From Chlorella sorokiniana (taxonomy: Eukaryota; Chlorophyta; Trebouxiophyceae; Chlorellales; Chlorellaceae), in the NCBI GenBank assembly GCA_025917655.1, contig CP084613.1, forward strand, positions 3,164,001 to 3,228,000: 64,000 nucleotides of DNA. The letters run 5' to 3'. Shown in pieces: positions 42,595 to 51,791 of the stretch. Position numbers and translations under genes: made by a program. Each line of letters opens with the position of its first letter. The first letter of the stretch is position 1. The notes beneath the pieces are model-generated. The model saw only the letters and a program-made list of their open reading frames with translations. It had not been told where the DNA came from and ran no database searches.

Positions 42595-43633
42595 TCAGTA
42601 GCCAGTGTAGTCCACCTGCAGCGCAGCCGCATGCCCACTCAAGCATGCACCCAGCGGGCCACGCCCAGCAAAGCGGCCGGCATGCATGGCCAAGGCAACG
42701 CCACGGCTGCGCCACCCACCTGGTCTCGGTCCATCATGCTCTTGGAGTGCCGCACGATGGCGCGCCCCACCGCGTTGATCCAATCCTCCTTCTCCTGCAG
42801 GAGCGGGTCGGGCGCTGGCAGGGTGTGGCGCCGGAGAATGCAGCGCCTGCAGAAGCAAACGAATGCGGGGCAGCCCAACTTCGCATTCCGACACCCCTTG
42901 CTGCTGCAGCTGGGTCACGTTGCAACCGGCTTGCTGCCCCACCTTGTCTGTGTCTGCGATGAAGTACATGTTCTGCTCGCTGGTGCTGATCTCAAACGCG
43001 TGCGGCTTGTTAATCGCGTCCTCCGCCCCCTTGATGCTCAAGCACTTGTTCACCTCGATAATTCCGCGCGGCTGCGTGTTCTGTGGCGACGGTGGCAACA
43101 GAAAAAGGCGTGGTGTCCGCGCGGGTCACGCGAAGAAGGGGGAACGGCAGCGCAGCCAAGGCAACTGTGAGCAGACATGGTGAGCATCCTTGTGCAGCTC
43201 ACCGGGCCCACAATGTCTGACTTGAACCAAAATATTTTGCCATCCTTCAGGATGAACCACCTGCATGCCAAGAATGGAGTCCAGACCTGCTGGTGAGGGG
43301 CGCTGCTGGCCCAGGCGGCCCGCCCCGCCGCCGCCGCTGTCGCAAACCTTCCTTACCGTCTCCGCCATGTTTTCATGAACTCTCCTGCAACAACAGGCGT
43401 TGGTTGCGAGTGTCAGTGCTGCTCGCCAGGCAGCAAGAGGGCAGGAGGTCTCAGGAGGCGATCGAGGCTCGCGGGGAGACTGCAGAGCGGGTACAGCAAC
43501 TCGCATACGTCCACGCACCCTGCTTCATTAACCAGCCGGATCGCTCAGGTTGCCGCCAGAACTCCACGCCTCCCGTGTCCGTGTTTCGCCCCAGGACTTT
43601 GTTGAACAGCTGACTGGGCTCCATTGCGCTCAT
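42595..43633 (-). CDS. PH1: AtPH1-like pleckstrin homology protein
   Basis: A small protein made almost wholly of one PH domain; the plant homologue binds PI3P on late endosomes and affects metal transporter sorting. Exons (minus): 43519..43633, 43357..43384, 43203..43260, 42943..43080, 42720..42794, 42595..42615; every junction is in phase and no frame break is needed, giving 144 residues. Start MSAMEPSQLFNKVLGRNTD; a second ATG lies three codons later. Signature blocks: GGVEFWRQPERSGWLMKQG, EFMKTWRRRWFILKDGK, KIFWFKSDIVGPNTQPRG, KCLSIKGAEDAINKPHAFEI, YFIADTDKEKEDWINAVGRA. The C terminus is VDYTGY, encoded by its own 21-base exon. The exon of 28 bases at 43357 is very short but is supported by the continuous domain match. 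Confidence 0.93.
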
Positions 43634-44081
43634 TCGAAACACCGACAAGGCGCATGCAGCCACACCACCTTGGTTGTGTTTGCCCGCGGCCGCTCACCGC
43701 CAGCGAGGCGCTTGCACCAGCCAGTGCTGCCACTTGCTGATGGCAGGTCCTCCGCCAACCCACAGATGCTTATCGACATTGCTGGCCGGCATTTGAGTGC
43801 ACAGCAAGGAGCAGGCACTGCCCCTGTCTGGTGTGGCGGAGAGGTGGAAGCCGTCATGAAGGCCTGTCCCCATCCAAAGGGTGAAGGCCTCCCCTTCTCT
43901 TGTGTTACGCCCCTCTTATTTTTAGCTTTTCGATGCATCCTGCTTCCTCACAGGCGTTTTTAAGTTCCTTGGACACACACTTAGCACACACTGAGCTTTG
44001 AGGGAGCCTCCACCTTCATTCCTGTGCTCCACGCCTTCGCCAGCACCACCACTGTGTGAAACATTCAAGCCAGTCCCAGGC
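43634..44081. other. Divergent promoter region (PH1 / small membrane protein)
   Basis: 448 bases between opposed start codons. No gene recognised. Confidence 0.35.
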
Positions 44082-44300
44082 ATGGCCGAGCAGCAGCGTG
44101 CAGCTAGGGGCGCCCCAGACACTGCCAGTGCTGCCGAGGTCAGGGCCACCCAGAAGGTGGCAGCAGCCAAGGGGGCCATCAACCGCAGCTTCTCCGGCAC
44201 CCTGCTGAAGCTGGTCACTGCGGGAGGGGCCGCCTACCTGGCCTACTACATGTGGAAGCGCAGCGAGGAGCCGCTGCCGCAGCCTGTCGGCGAAGCGTGA
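44082..44300 (+). CDS. Small single-span membrane protein, unknown function
   Basis: Single-exon frame of 72 codons starting at ATG 44082 (context CCCAGGCATGGCC) with strong GC3 bias. It is Ala-rich at the start (MAEQQRAARGAPDTASAAEV), then basic, with one hydrophobic segment LVTAGGAAYLAYYMW near the C terminus followed by KRSEEPLPQPVGEA. This suits a tail-anchored or small inner-membrane protein. I do not recognise the family. The frame is open 28 codons upstream of the ATG, which could extend the protein. It faces away from the PH1 gene, in keeping with the window's divergent-pair pattern. Confidence 0.55.
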   Translation: MAEQQRAARGAPDTASAAEVRATQKVAAAKGAINRSFSGTLLKLVTAGGAAYLAYYMWKRSEEPLPQPVGEA

Positions 44301-45090
44301 GCAGGGCTTGGGTGTGCACATGCACGTCACTCACGGCTGCGCACATGCCGGGGCTGACGTCGTTGTGCTTGGGCAAGGGGAATCAATATGATCTTACGTC
44401 CCTCACCTGCCAGTCCATGTGCAGTGTGAGCAAAGTGGGTCAGGCGGCGAGCACGGGCGCAGAGCAGCAGATGGCTGAGCAGGCGCGGGGCACATATGCG
44501 GGGCGCCCAACGCTCCGCCAAGTGGCAAGAACAGTTGATGCAGCGATCCACTACGCGTGCTGTAAAGCTAGAGGTGGCTCTCAGCAGACGCACAAGAGTC
44601 AATGAGGGAATATTTGAAGTAAGGCTACCCTTTGAAGGGGAGGGGGTGGAGAGAAGCCCGCTTGCTGACTGGACGAGAGTCGGAAGCTCTGCTGACTGGA
44701 CGAGGGCGGTGGAGAGTCAGACACCCGTCGCGAGGCGCACTGAACTTACGTTGCTCCCGCTCCTGACAGTCCAAACACCAATCAGTCACACGGACAAGAT
44801 GAGCAGCGGGCATTTTGGAGGCTCGGTAGGTGTCGAAGGGCCACCCTTGTACAGGTTGCGGGCCTCCGTCATAGGGCAACATTCACCAATGCGGCAGAAG
44901 TTCGAGCAAAAGGGCTTTCTCTCACTCCACGAGTCTGGAACAGTGGCACGTGCGCTGTGGCCGACACACGACTGTCGGCGGTGAAGCTGTCGATCATCAA
45001 GATGTCGTCACCTGCAATTGCACTGCATCCCTGTCCTTTGGTGTGTGTAGAGTGGCAAGCCAGTGGACAATCAAGCACAGGGTGCCGAGT
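44301..45090. other. Region without confident gene
   Basis: About 790 bases. A possible alternative first exon of the next gene is ATG at 44799 with a GTAGGT donor at 44826, but the phase of the following exon does not fit the rest. A direct repeat TGCTGACTGGACGAG occurs at 44663-44677 and 44690-44704. Nothing else recognised. Confidence 0.35.
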
Positions 45091-45810
45091 ATGGCTTGCC
45101 GTCCACCCAAATTCGCGGTAAGTGGCAAGAAGGGGCAGGGTGCACCTCTCATCAAGATCACAACGGGCACTCATTTACGCCGTCGTGCTCGCGCAGCAGC
45201 GCGGTGGGCAGGTGACTGTGAAAGTGCCAGCTGAGGTTGCCGACCGCTTCAACCGCGCTGTGGTGAGCCCGAGCAGGAGGCCGGCGGGCACGCCACGCCT
45301 GTGCCATCCCTGAGCTACGCCCTGTAGCTTCATTCCAGGCTTGAATGCGCAAGGGTGCGCACCTCCACTTCCCGGTGCAGAATAAGCACGCGGAGTCCAG
45401 CGGCGGCGTGGCCTCAAACATCGACACTGACACGCACAAGACGGGGATGGAGCCGGTCACAGAACGCGCCCGCAACCTGACAGAGGTCACGCATGTAGGC
45501 TGAGAGGGCCATTCCGGACTGTGTGCAGCAAGGCTGGGGATGTCCAAGTTTGCTGCTATCTGCATGCGCACGATAAACTTGCTCTGCTGCTCCGCCGCCT
45601 TGACCTGCAGGAGAAGATGCGCACTCAAGGGACAGGCGAGACGCGGACCCCTGAGGTCGGCTTCCCTGCCAGGTGAGTGGTCTGCAGCAAGGCCTGCCTA
45701 CACTCACAAGAGGGCGCCAGCACGTTCACATTGGCTGCGCCGCTGCATTGCTGTGCAGTGAGGCAGCGGAGGAGCGCGGTCCCTTGGGCCAGCCGCCAGG
45801 CCAGCTGTGA
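45091..45810 (+). CDS. Unrecognised 138-residue protein, five exons
   Basis: Exons 45091..45117, 45197..45262, 45354..45485, 45533..45672, 45759..45810. They sum to 417 bases with all phases consistent and no frame break, which is the main support. The product starts MACRPPKFA, continues QRGGQVTVKVPAEVADRFN, GAHLHFPVQNKHAESSGG, NIDTDTHKTGMEPVTERARN, DVQVCCYLHAHDKLALLLRR, and ends GPLGQPPGQL. Donors are good (GTAAGT, GTGAGC, GTGAGT), but the acceptors of exons 3 and 4 are CAAG rather than pyrimidine-CAG, so those two borders are less sure. No signal peptide or membrane segment. I do not recognise a family; a short, soluble, conserved algal protein is the likeliest reading. Confidence 0.55.
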
Positions 45811-46091
45811 GTGAGCCAACATGCATTTAACGCAAGGCTTACAATCTGAAGGAACATAAATGAGTTGCACTGCTGTGCAGCAAAGGGAAAGCAAGCAAAG
45901 AAACGCCAACAAATATAAGACGGGACAAATGCAAACAACAGCACAGGTCATCGATCAAAGGAGCCGGGACAACTGCGGAGGGGGCTCGGCCCCGGGGCAT
46001 GTGCAGCTGGCACGATGCGAGGGCCCCCAGTGTGTCGCTTTAACATGGGGGATGCCTGGGATGGGCGTGTGGGCGCACATACAGGCGGCGC

Positions 46092-47383
46092 TCACTGCCG
46101 GTACACGGGCATGCTCTTGTTGAAGGCCTCCTTCTCATCATCCGTCACCTGCGGGCCGTCTGGGTTGGACGGGGCAGTGGCCTTGAAGCGGCGGGAGGAG
46201 CCGCAGGCCAGCGACTTGCGGGTGGACACACCAGTCACAGGGTTGACCTGCAGCACAGGCAGGAGGACCACACTTGCAATCATCACTTACACACAGCAAC
46301 GACTTCTGAACAGTGCGCCATGTCATGTCAGTGCAGCTGACAGAGGACGACTGCAGCAGCAAGCGGCGGGAGCCGGCCCCTTCGCACCCCGTCGGCGTAT
46401 TTGCACAGCGCCATCTGCTGCGTCTTGTCCAGCAGCGCGTTGGTGAAGTCGGTGCCGTAGATGTCGGCGCGGCCCAGGTCGCTGCGTGTCAGCACCGCGC
46501 GCTGCAGGGGGACAAGAGGCACGCACGACATGTCGGGCTGGGGCGCCGAGAACGCTCAACGGAGCTTCAGCCCACACCACAGGGATAATTGGCGTGCTCA
46601 TCCCTCTTCAGTTGACGGCCAACCCCCTTAAATCCAGATGGTCGCCACTTCGGCGCTGCTCAGGCACGTGTGTGCGCGCCCAGGCCCCACCTGCAGGATG
46701 GCCCCCGCAGGTTGCTGTCCACGATGACGGCGCGGTCCATCAGCGCGTCGCTCAGGTCGGCGTTCTCAAAGTTGGCCCGCGCCAGCACTGATTTCATAAA
46801 GTACGCCGCCTGCGCTTGGGGGAGACGGGGGGTGTGGGTGCCTAGGGCGGAGGGGTGCAGGTGGGGTGGCCTATGGAGGGATGCAGGCGGCGGATAGGCA
46901 GGGCTGCGCCAAGGCTGCAGCGCCTCACCCGAAGGTTGGAGTTCTTGAAGTTACAGTCACGGCAGTCGGCGGCGGTGAAGTTGCTGCGCTGCAGGTCCTG
47001 GTTGCTGAAGTCTTCTCCCTGCGTGCAGGGAGGGCGGCACTATGGTCACCCCACGTTGTGTGACGTCCCGCGCTGCACCAGGCGCACCGGCTCGCACCCA
47101 CCTTGACGTCTGCCTCGCCAAACTGCCGAGCAGTTCCAATGTTGAACTCGCCGCCAGCTGCTGCCTCGTACTTGTTCAGCTCAGCGCCTGCAGGCTGCGC
47201 CGCAAGCAGGAGCACCGCAGCAGCAAAGCCGGCGCCAGCAGCCTTGAGCGGCGCCAGAGGCGCCACCTGCTGCTGGGAGGCGCAGCAAACCAAAGTCCTG
47301 GAGCGGCAACGGGCTGCTGTAGTTCTGTTGCTGTGCTGGTGGGCAGCAACCAGGGGCTGGCGACTGATGACGGAGAGCGACAT
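46092..47383 (-). CDS. Thylakoid lumen pentapeptide-repeat protein (TL20.3 type)
   Basis: Homologue of the plant lumenal pentapeptide protein At1g12250. Exons (minus): 47102..47383, 46929..47018, 46691..46809, 46388..46501, 46092..46247. A bipartite targeting sequence is visible: stroma-targeting MSLSVISRQPLVAAHQHSN and CRSRTLVCCAS, then a hydrophobic lumen signal AGFAAAVLLLAAQPAGAE with an AxA-type cleavage site. Mature protein: A(D/N)LxX repeats, for example NFTAADCRDCNFKNSNLR, ANFENADLSDALMDRAV and RSDLGRADIYGTDFTNALLD, which would form a right-handed beta helix. The tail QMALCKYADGVNPVTGVSTR and SLACGSSRR is diagnostic of this subgroup. A base is lost in the run 46702-46706. Function in the family is unknown. 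It shares a 280-base divergent region with the next gene. Confidence 0.9.
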
Positions 47384-47663
47384 TTTGCAGCTGTGCTTGG
47401 GTGCGCTTGCAGACTTTGTGGAGCCGTGGAGACGAGGATCGAAACAATCGATGGCAGATTGTATGAATGCGCCCTGCAATCTTTGCTGCTCTATGGTGAA
47501 TTTCCGAGGTGCTGAGCTGTCGGGCGAATCACGGAGGCCGGGAGCTGCAGGGCTCGCATGCATTGCACATAGCACATCCTACGTTTCGACGTATGAAGAT
47601 ACCTGCCGAGCAGTCCCCCACGTGACTTCCGACTTGCAGCATTGTGGAGGCACTCCAGCAGCC

Positions 47664-49581
47664 ATGGCGACAGTCGCGGCATTCAATGCAGCCACCATGC
47701 AGGCTGCAGGTAGCAGATCATGTGTCTCGCGGGAAGCCTGTGCCCTTGGCAGCACCGCATGCTGCATCTCCAGCTCGCAGCGGCGAGGTGTGCAGCGGCT
47801 TGCAACAATGTCACGTCTACAACCAGGCATGAGATGCAGCGCCTGGACAGGCAGCAGCAGCAGCAGCAGCAGCAGCAGGTGTCGCCGCCGGCGGCAGTGT
47901 GCAGCCCGGGCGGCGGCGGAGGCAGAGGCGCAACAGCAGGCGGGCGCGCTGGTGCCAGACCGCCAGGGCTACCGCAGTTTCCAGCTGGAGGAGGCAGAGT
48001 TCCTGGTGGCGCAGACGCCCGAGGGCAAGCTGGACCTGCGGGACGTGTACGTGGCGGCGCGGGCGAGGGCGGCGCCGCCCCGCCTTCACTCGGCTGCAGG
48101 CGGAGGGCGCGGTGCCACAGCCGCAGGACTACCACGACGTGCCCTGGTACACAGAGTACCCGGGAGATGCGCTGGCCGAGAAGCTGGGCAAGCAGTGGGT
48201 GCGTGGGGCCCCTTTGTGCGGCAGGAGGGCCGGCCAGGCTGCGCGGGCTGCCCGGTTGCTGCCGTGCTGGGTGAGGCTGGCCTGGGGGCCGGGCAGGCCT
48301 GCAGCCATGGCGACCGGCGCTTGACGCACCGTGCCGCGCTGCGCTGCCTCCCTGCAGCTGTGGCGCGTGTACCTGGTTCCGCTGGCGAGCCGGGAGCCCT
48401 TGCAGATGAGCTTTGAGGGGCTGTGGATGCTGGACGGCAAGACTGCCTCGCTGCAGCCCGTGCAAGTGCACCGCCTGGCCCCGCCCGACACCCCGCAGCA
48501 TGAGCTGCGCCTGCGCATCAGGTGTGCGCCGCCTGCGGGTTGCCTGCGGGTTGCGCCTGGCTGCAGGCCAGGACCAGCTTTGTTCTAGCGTGTTCTGGCA
48601 TGATGGGCGCACTGCTGGTGCCCAACGCAACATGTCGGCTCTCATTTCACCCGCACCCGCCTGGCTTCTGTGGCAGGGAGGAGGTGGTCACTGTGGACAC
48701 TGCCGAGTCGCTGCCGGACTGGGAGACGGCGGTGCAGTCGCGCATCCACGGCGTGCCCGCTCTCAGGCAAGCAGCTGCAGACCCTCTCCACTCCTGCTGC
48801 AAGGAGGGCAGCTGGCATGCCTGAAGGCAGCAGGTTGTCCCTCAGGTGCTGCCCAGCCCTCACGCTTGCCTGCTCCCTTGCCACGCCCCGCAGCGAGCTG
48901 GAGACGGCGCGGCTGGAGGCGTACCTGCGGGCGCTGGAGGAGGCGCGGGCGGCGGGTGCCATGGAGGAGGCCGAGTTCCAGACGGTGCGCTGGGCTGGCC
49001 TGCACTTGAGCTGTGCTGTGCCTGCCTAGAGTGGGCTGAAGGCAGCGAGTGCCAGAGAGGAAGACCGCGTGCGGGGCTGGCCGGTGGAGGGGGCGCATAA
49101 AACACACATGTGGAAGCTGCCAGGAGGTGCTGTGGGCCTTCACAAGGGCGCCTTCCCGCCTGCGCAGGCCTACAACGCGCACTGGCTGGCGGGCATGCTG
49201 GCGGGAGCGCAAGGCGCGCAGGCGCTCAGCGGCGGGTGGGATTCGTCGGGCGAGGCGCGGGCAGACGACGAAGCGCTCGTTGCTGAGGCCGAGGTGGGTG
49301 CGGGCAGCGGGAGGGCAGGAAGGGGGGTTGTCAAGGGGCTGCAGTGATCGGTGCGGCATGCGAGGCCGCCATCGCACAGTGTGACACCTGCTTGGCGGGC
49401 TGCTTTGCCTGCCCGCGGCATGCTTGCTGACTGGTGTGCTGCACCACCGCCCCTGCAGCCGGACAACATCCTGGGCGGGTGGGACCAGGAGATGTTTGAG
49501 GACCTGATGCAGCAGTACGACGACGACGAGGGGGAGGAGGGGGAGTACGACGACTACGACGCGCCCGCCACAGACTACTGA
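47664..49581 (+). CDS. Unrecognised, probably plastid-targeted protein with acidic C terminus
   Basis: Exons 47664..48198, 48358..48521, 48677..48766, 48894..48984, 49168..49293, 49459..49581. The first 90 residues are Ser/Arg/Ala-rich with a serine run, typical of an algal plastid transit peptide. Then YRSFQLEEAEFLVAQTPEGK, DYHDVPWYTEYPGDALAEKL, WRVYLVPLASREPLQMSF, GLWMLDGKTASLQPVQVHRL, a Glu/Ala-rich helix TARLEAYLRALEEARAAGAM, and a very acidic end, NILGGWDQEMFEDLMQQYDD then GEYDDYDAPATDY. The intron after exon 3 has a GC donor (48767-48768). Frame breaks near 48065 and 48090. I do not recognise the family; the mix of a compact beta-rich core and acidic tail suggests a protein-protein or assembly role, which is inference only. 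Confidence 0.7.
47850..47878 (+). repeat. AGC repeat encoding poly-Ser
   Basis: About eight tandem AGC codons in the presumed transit peptide of the 47664..49581 gene. Confidence 0.7.
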
Positions 49582-49699
49582 CCGCGCTCGCAGGGTGCCA
49601 GAGGCCTGCCTGCCCCCTGTGCCGCCTGCCGCCGACCACCCTCCCGCCCTGCTGCTGATCTTTGGTGCCGGCAGGGCACGTTTGGCTTGGCGTGGCGCG

Positions 49700-50790
49700 C
49701 CCTGTAAGCCTTTACATTGCCGGCCCATCCAAGGCGATGCAGCTTCGACAATGCAAGCGTGTTATAGATGTAGGCCGACGCGCGCACGGTGGGCCCCACC
49801 CTTGGGTGCGGTGGGCAGCGGCTTGGCCCGGTGGAAGCCAGCGCTGCATGTGGGGGCATGACGGGCGCGGCAGCCTGAGGATTGCGAGGCCAGGTGATGC
49901 GAAACAAGCTGGGCGCTCGAGGTTTTGAAGGCGCGGGCGACTCGGGCGCTGCGCGGCACGTGCCGCCCTCCGAGCGGCGGGAGGCAGCGACTCTGCTGGG
50001 CCCCTCGCCTTACGGCAATGCCGCGGCGAATGAGGTCCGCAGCCAGCTGCATCGAGTCGCAGCCCTCCAGCTGTGAGGAGGCCAGCGAGGCGCGGCCCTG
50101 CAGGGCGCTGGGCGGCACGGTGACGCCCATGTCAGCCGCTGGTGTGGCACGACAATGCAGGCTTGTTGTGACGAGGGCCATTTGAGGCAGGGCAGCCCGC
50201 AGGTTGGCCGCTGCATGTTCAGCAAGCGCGGGCCTCTTGCGGGCTCACCATAGGCACGGTGGGCGGGGGCCAAAGATGCGGATGCCGGGCACAGCAGACA
50301 GCTCAGCATACAGCAGATGCGCCAGCTCGTTTTCATACCTGCGGGGGCACAAGAGCGGGGCAGCTGCCCTCTGCCAAGGCGCCCTTCCGTCGAAGGGCGC
50401 CCCAGCATGCATGCGAGCTGTCAGCCGTCGCAAGCTGAGCAGCGCTCACTCGTGCACAGCATCCATTCCGATGGCAGACAGGTAGTCGCAGGCGGCGCCC
50501 AGGCCAATGCCCTCCTCGATGGCCGGCGTGCCCGCCTCAAACCTGGGGGCCGGCAGCCAAGCATCTCATGAGCAAGTTGACCAGACCTTACATGCATCCG
50601 GGCAGGTCAAGAAGTGCAGCGGGCGCGGGGCTTGCCTCAGCGGCGGGGCCACGTCTGTGTGCTTGCCAAAGTGGATCTCCGCCGTCGTGCTGCCGCCCAC
50701 CATCAGGGCGCCCACCCACCCGCGATGCCTTGCATGAAGGGTGCGGCGATCGTGTTGAAGGCCACCAGCGCGCCCTAGATCCAGTGCGGC
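49700..50790 (-). pseudogene. Class V aminotransferase (SufS-like cysteine desulfurase) remnant
   Basis: Pieces of a PLP-dependent class V aminotransferase resembling SufS-type cysteine desulfurases. In order on the minus strand: GGSTTAEIHFGKHTDVAPPL (to 50636), [20 protein letters not shown] and [10 protein letters not shown] (50450..50542), YENELAHLLYAELSAVPG and IRIFGPRPP (about 50249..50338), LEGCDSMQLAADLIRRGIAV (near 50060), VRASAYIYNT (near 49770). The first intron has a GC donor (50634-50635). Missing: the N-terminal half with the PLP lysine, which does not appear upstream, and a clear catalytic-cysteine segment after GIAV. The upstream break coincides with a 220-base inverted repeat at 50770..50989. 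Either a truncated gene or one with badly diverged exons. The enzyme-family call is good; functionality is doubtful. Confidence 0.6.
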
Positions 50791-50989
50791 GGGGCCTGGT
50801 CAGCGTAGCGCGGCGTGTAGCGCGGCAGGACCAGCACAGCATGCCTGCGTGCGTTAGGTGCAGCGGAGGCGGGGTGCTGGTCCTCCGTGGTCCCCGCTGC
50901 ACCTAGCGCACGCAGGCATGCGGTGCTGGTACTGTCGCCCCCACGCCGCTCTACGCCGACAGGGCCCCGCTGCACTGGATCTAGGGCGC
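50770..50989. repeat. 220-base imperfect inverted repeat (foldback)
   Basis: Outer 18 bases are perfectly complementary (50770..50787 against 50972..50989). The inner 28-base arms (50839..50866 against 50894..50921) differ at one position, leaving a loop of about 27 bases. The intervening arm segments are also largely complementary with a few mismatches and one indel. RNA from either strand could form a long hairpin. No coding role is apparent; it abuts the broken end of the class V aminotransferase remnant. Confidence 0.9.
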
Positions 50990-51791
50990 ATTTGGGGCGG
51001 GGTAGGGGCGGGGGTTGACTGCGTGCAGGGCTGCCGCGTCGGTGCTTGGTCCGCGGCGGCAGCAGAGGCGCAGCGCGGGCACCTCAGGCAGGCGGTCTGC
51101 CCCCTGCAGGCGAGCACGGCGGGGCGGCATCAGCAGCAGGCGAGCGGGGCGGGGCAGGCGCCAGCGGCACCGAGCGGCAAGCGAATAGGGCCGCGCACGG
51201 CGAGAGCGCAGTGGCAGCATCCAGGGCGGAACTGCCCTGGCGAACCCGGCAGGTTGGGAACAGCACGGCAGGTTGGAAGCAGCCTGTAAGGATGCCTACC
51301 TGCAGCACCCACTTGGGCTTCTGAAGGGTGACAGCAGTGTCTAACTACAGAAGCTGGGGCCTCTGCCTGAATATGTCAAAAAGTCGTTCTTGAGCCTGGC
51401 ACCCAGGCGCTCTGCGCCCTCCTCTGTGCCCATGGTGACAGAGCAGGGGCTGTGAGCAGGAAACAAGGCAAGGGCGGGGTTGTGAAGTCGGGGTGACAAG
51501 GACGCCCGCCCCGCCTCTTGGATCCAGCTGGTGCTAGATGCCGGGGAAGAGGCACGTGCTCTGCCAGCACGAGACACGAGCAGCGATATCCAGCAGCAAT
51601 TGCTGCCTATTGCTCGCCACTGCAGCCGCCAGTCGCCTCTGGTGCCTGCGCCGCTAGCTTTCAACTCACGTTATGGTGGTTTTCCCAAACTGAGTCACCA
51701 TGCCCAGACATTGCAGCCAAATCCCTGTATACCAGAGGTACATCTGACATGGCCCTGCCATGCATGAAGCCAGGTGGTTTACATGCCCCGC
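50990..51791. other. Region without confident gene (51.0-51.8 kb)
   Basis: Upstream of the aminotransferase remnant and downstream of the glycosyltransferase stop codon. The first 270 bases are G/C-rich with low complexity. A minus-strand frame with GTEEGAERLGARLKNDFLTY near 51400 could be a diverged exon but I cannot assign it. Nothing else recognised. Confidence 0.35.

Noticed and set aside
44799-44825. First exon MSSGHFGGS for the gene at 45.1-45.8 kb
   Set aside because: It can be spliced to 45051, but the resulting frame then fails to join the next exon in phase; starting at 45091 makes all exons agree.
50770-50989. Rho-independent terminator reading of the inverted repeat
   Set aside because: It is far too long, has no U tract, and the context is a eukaryotic nuclear genome.
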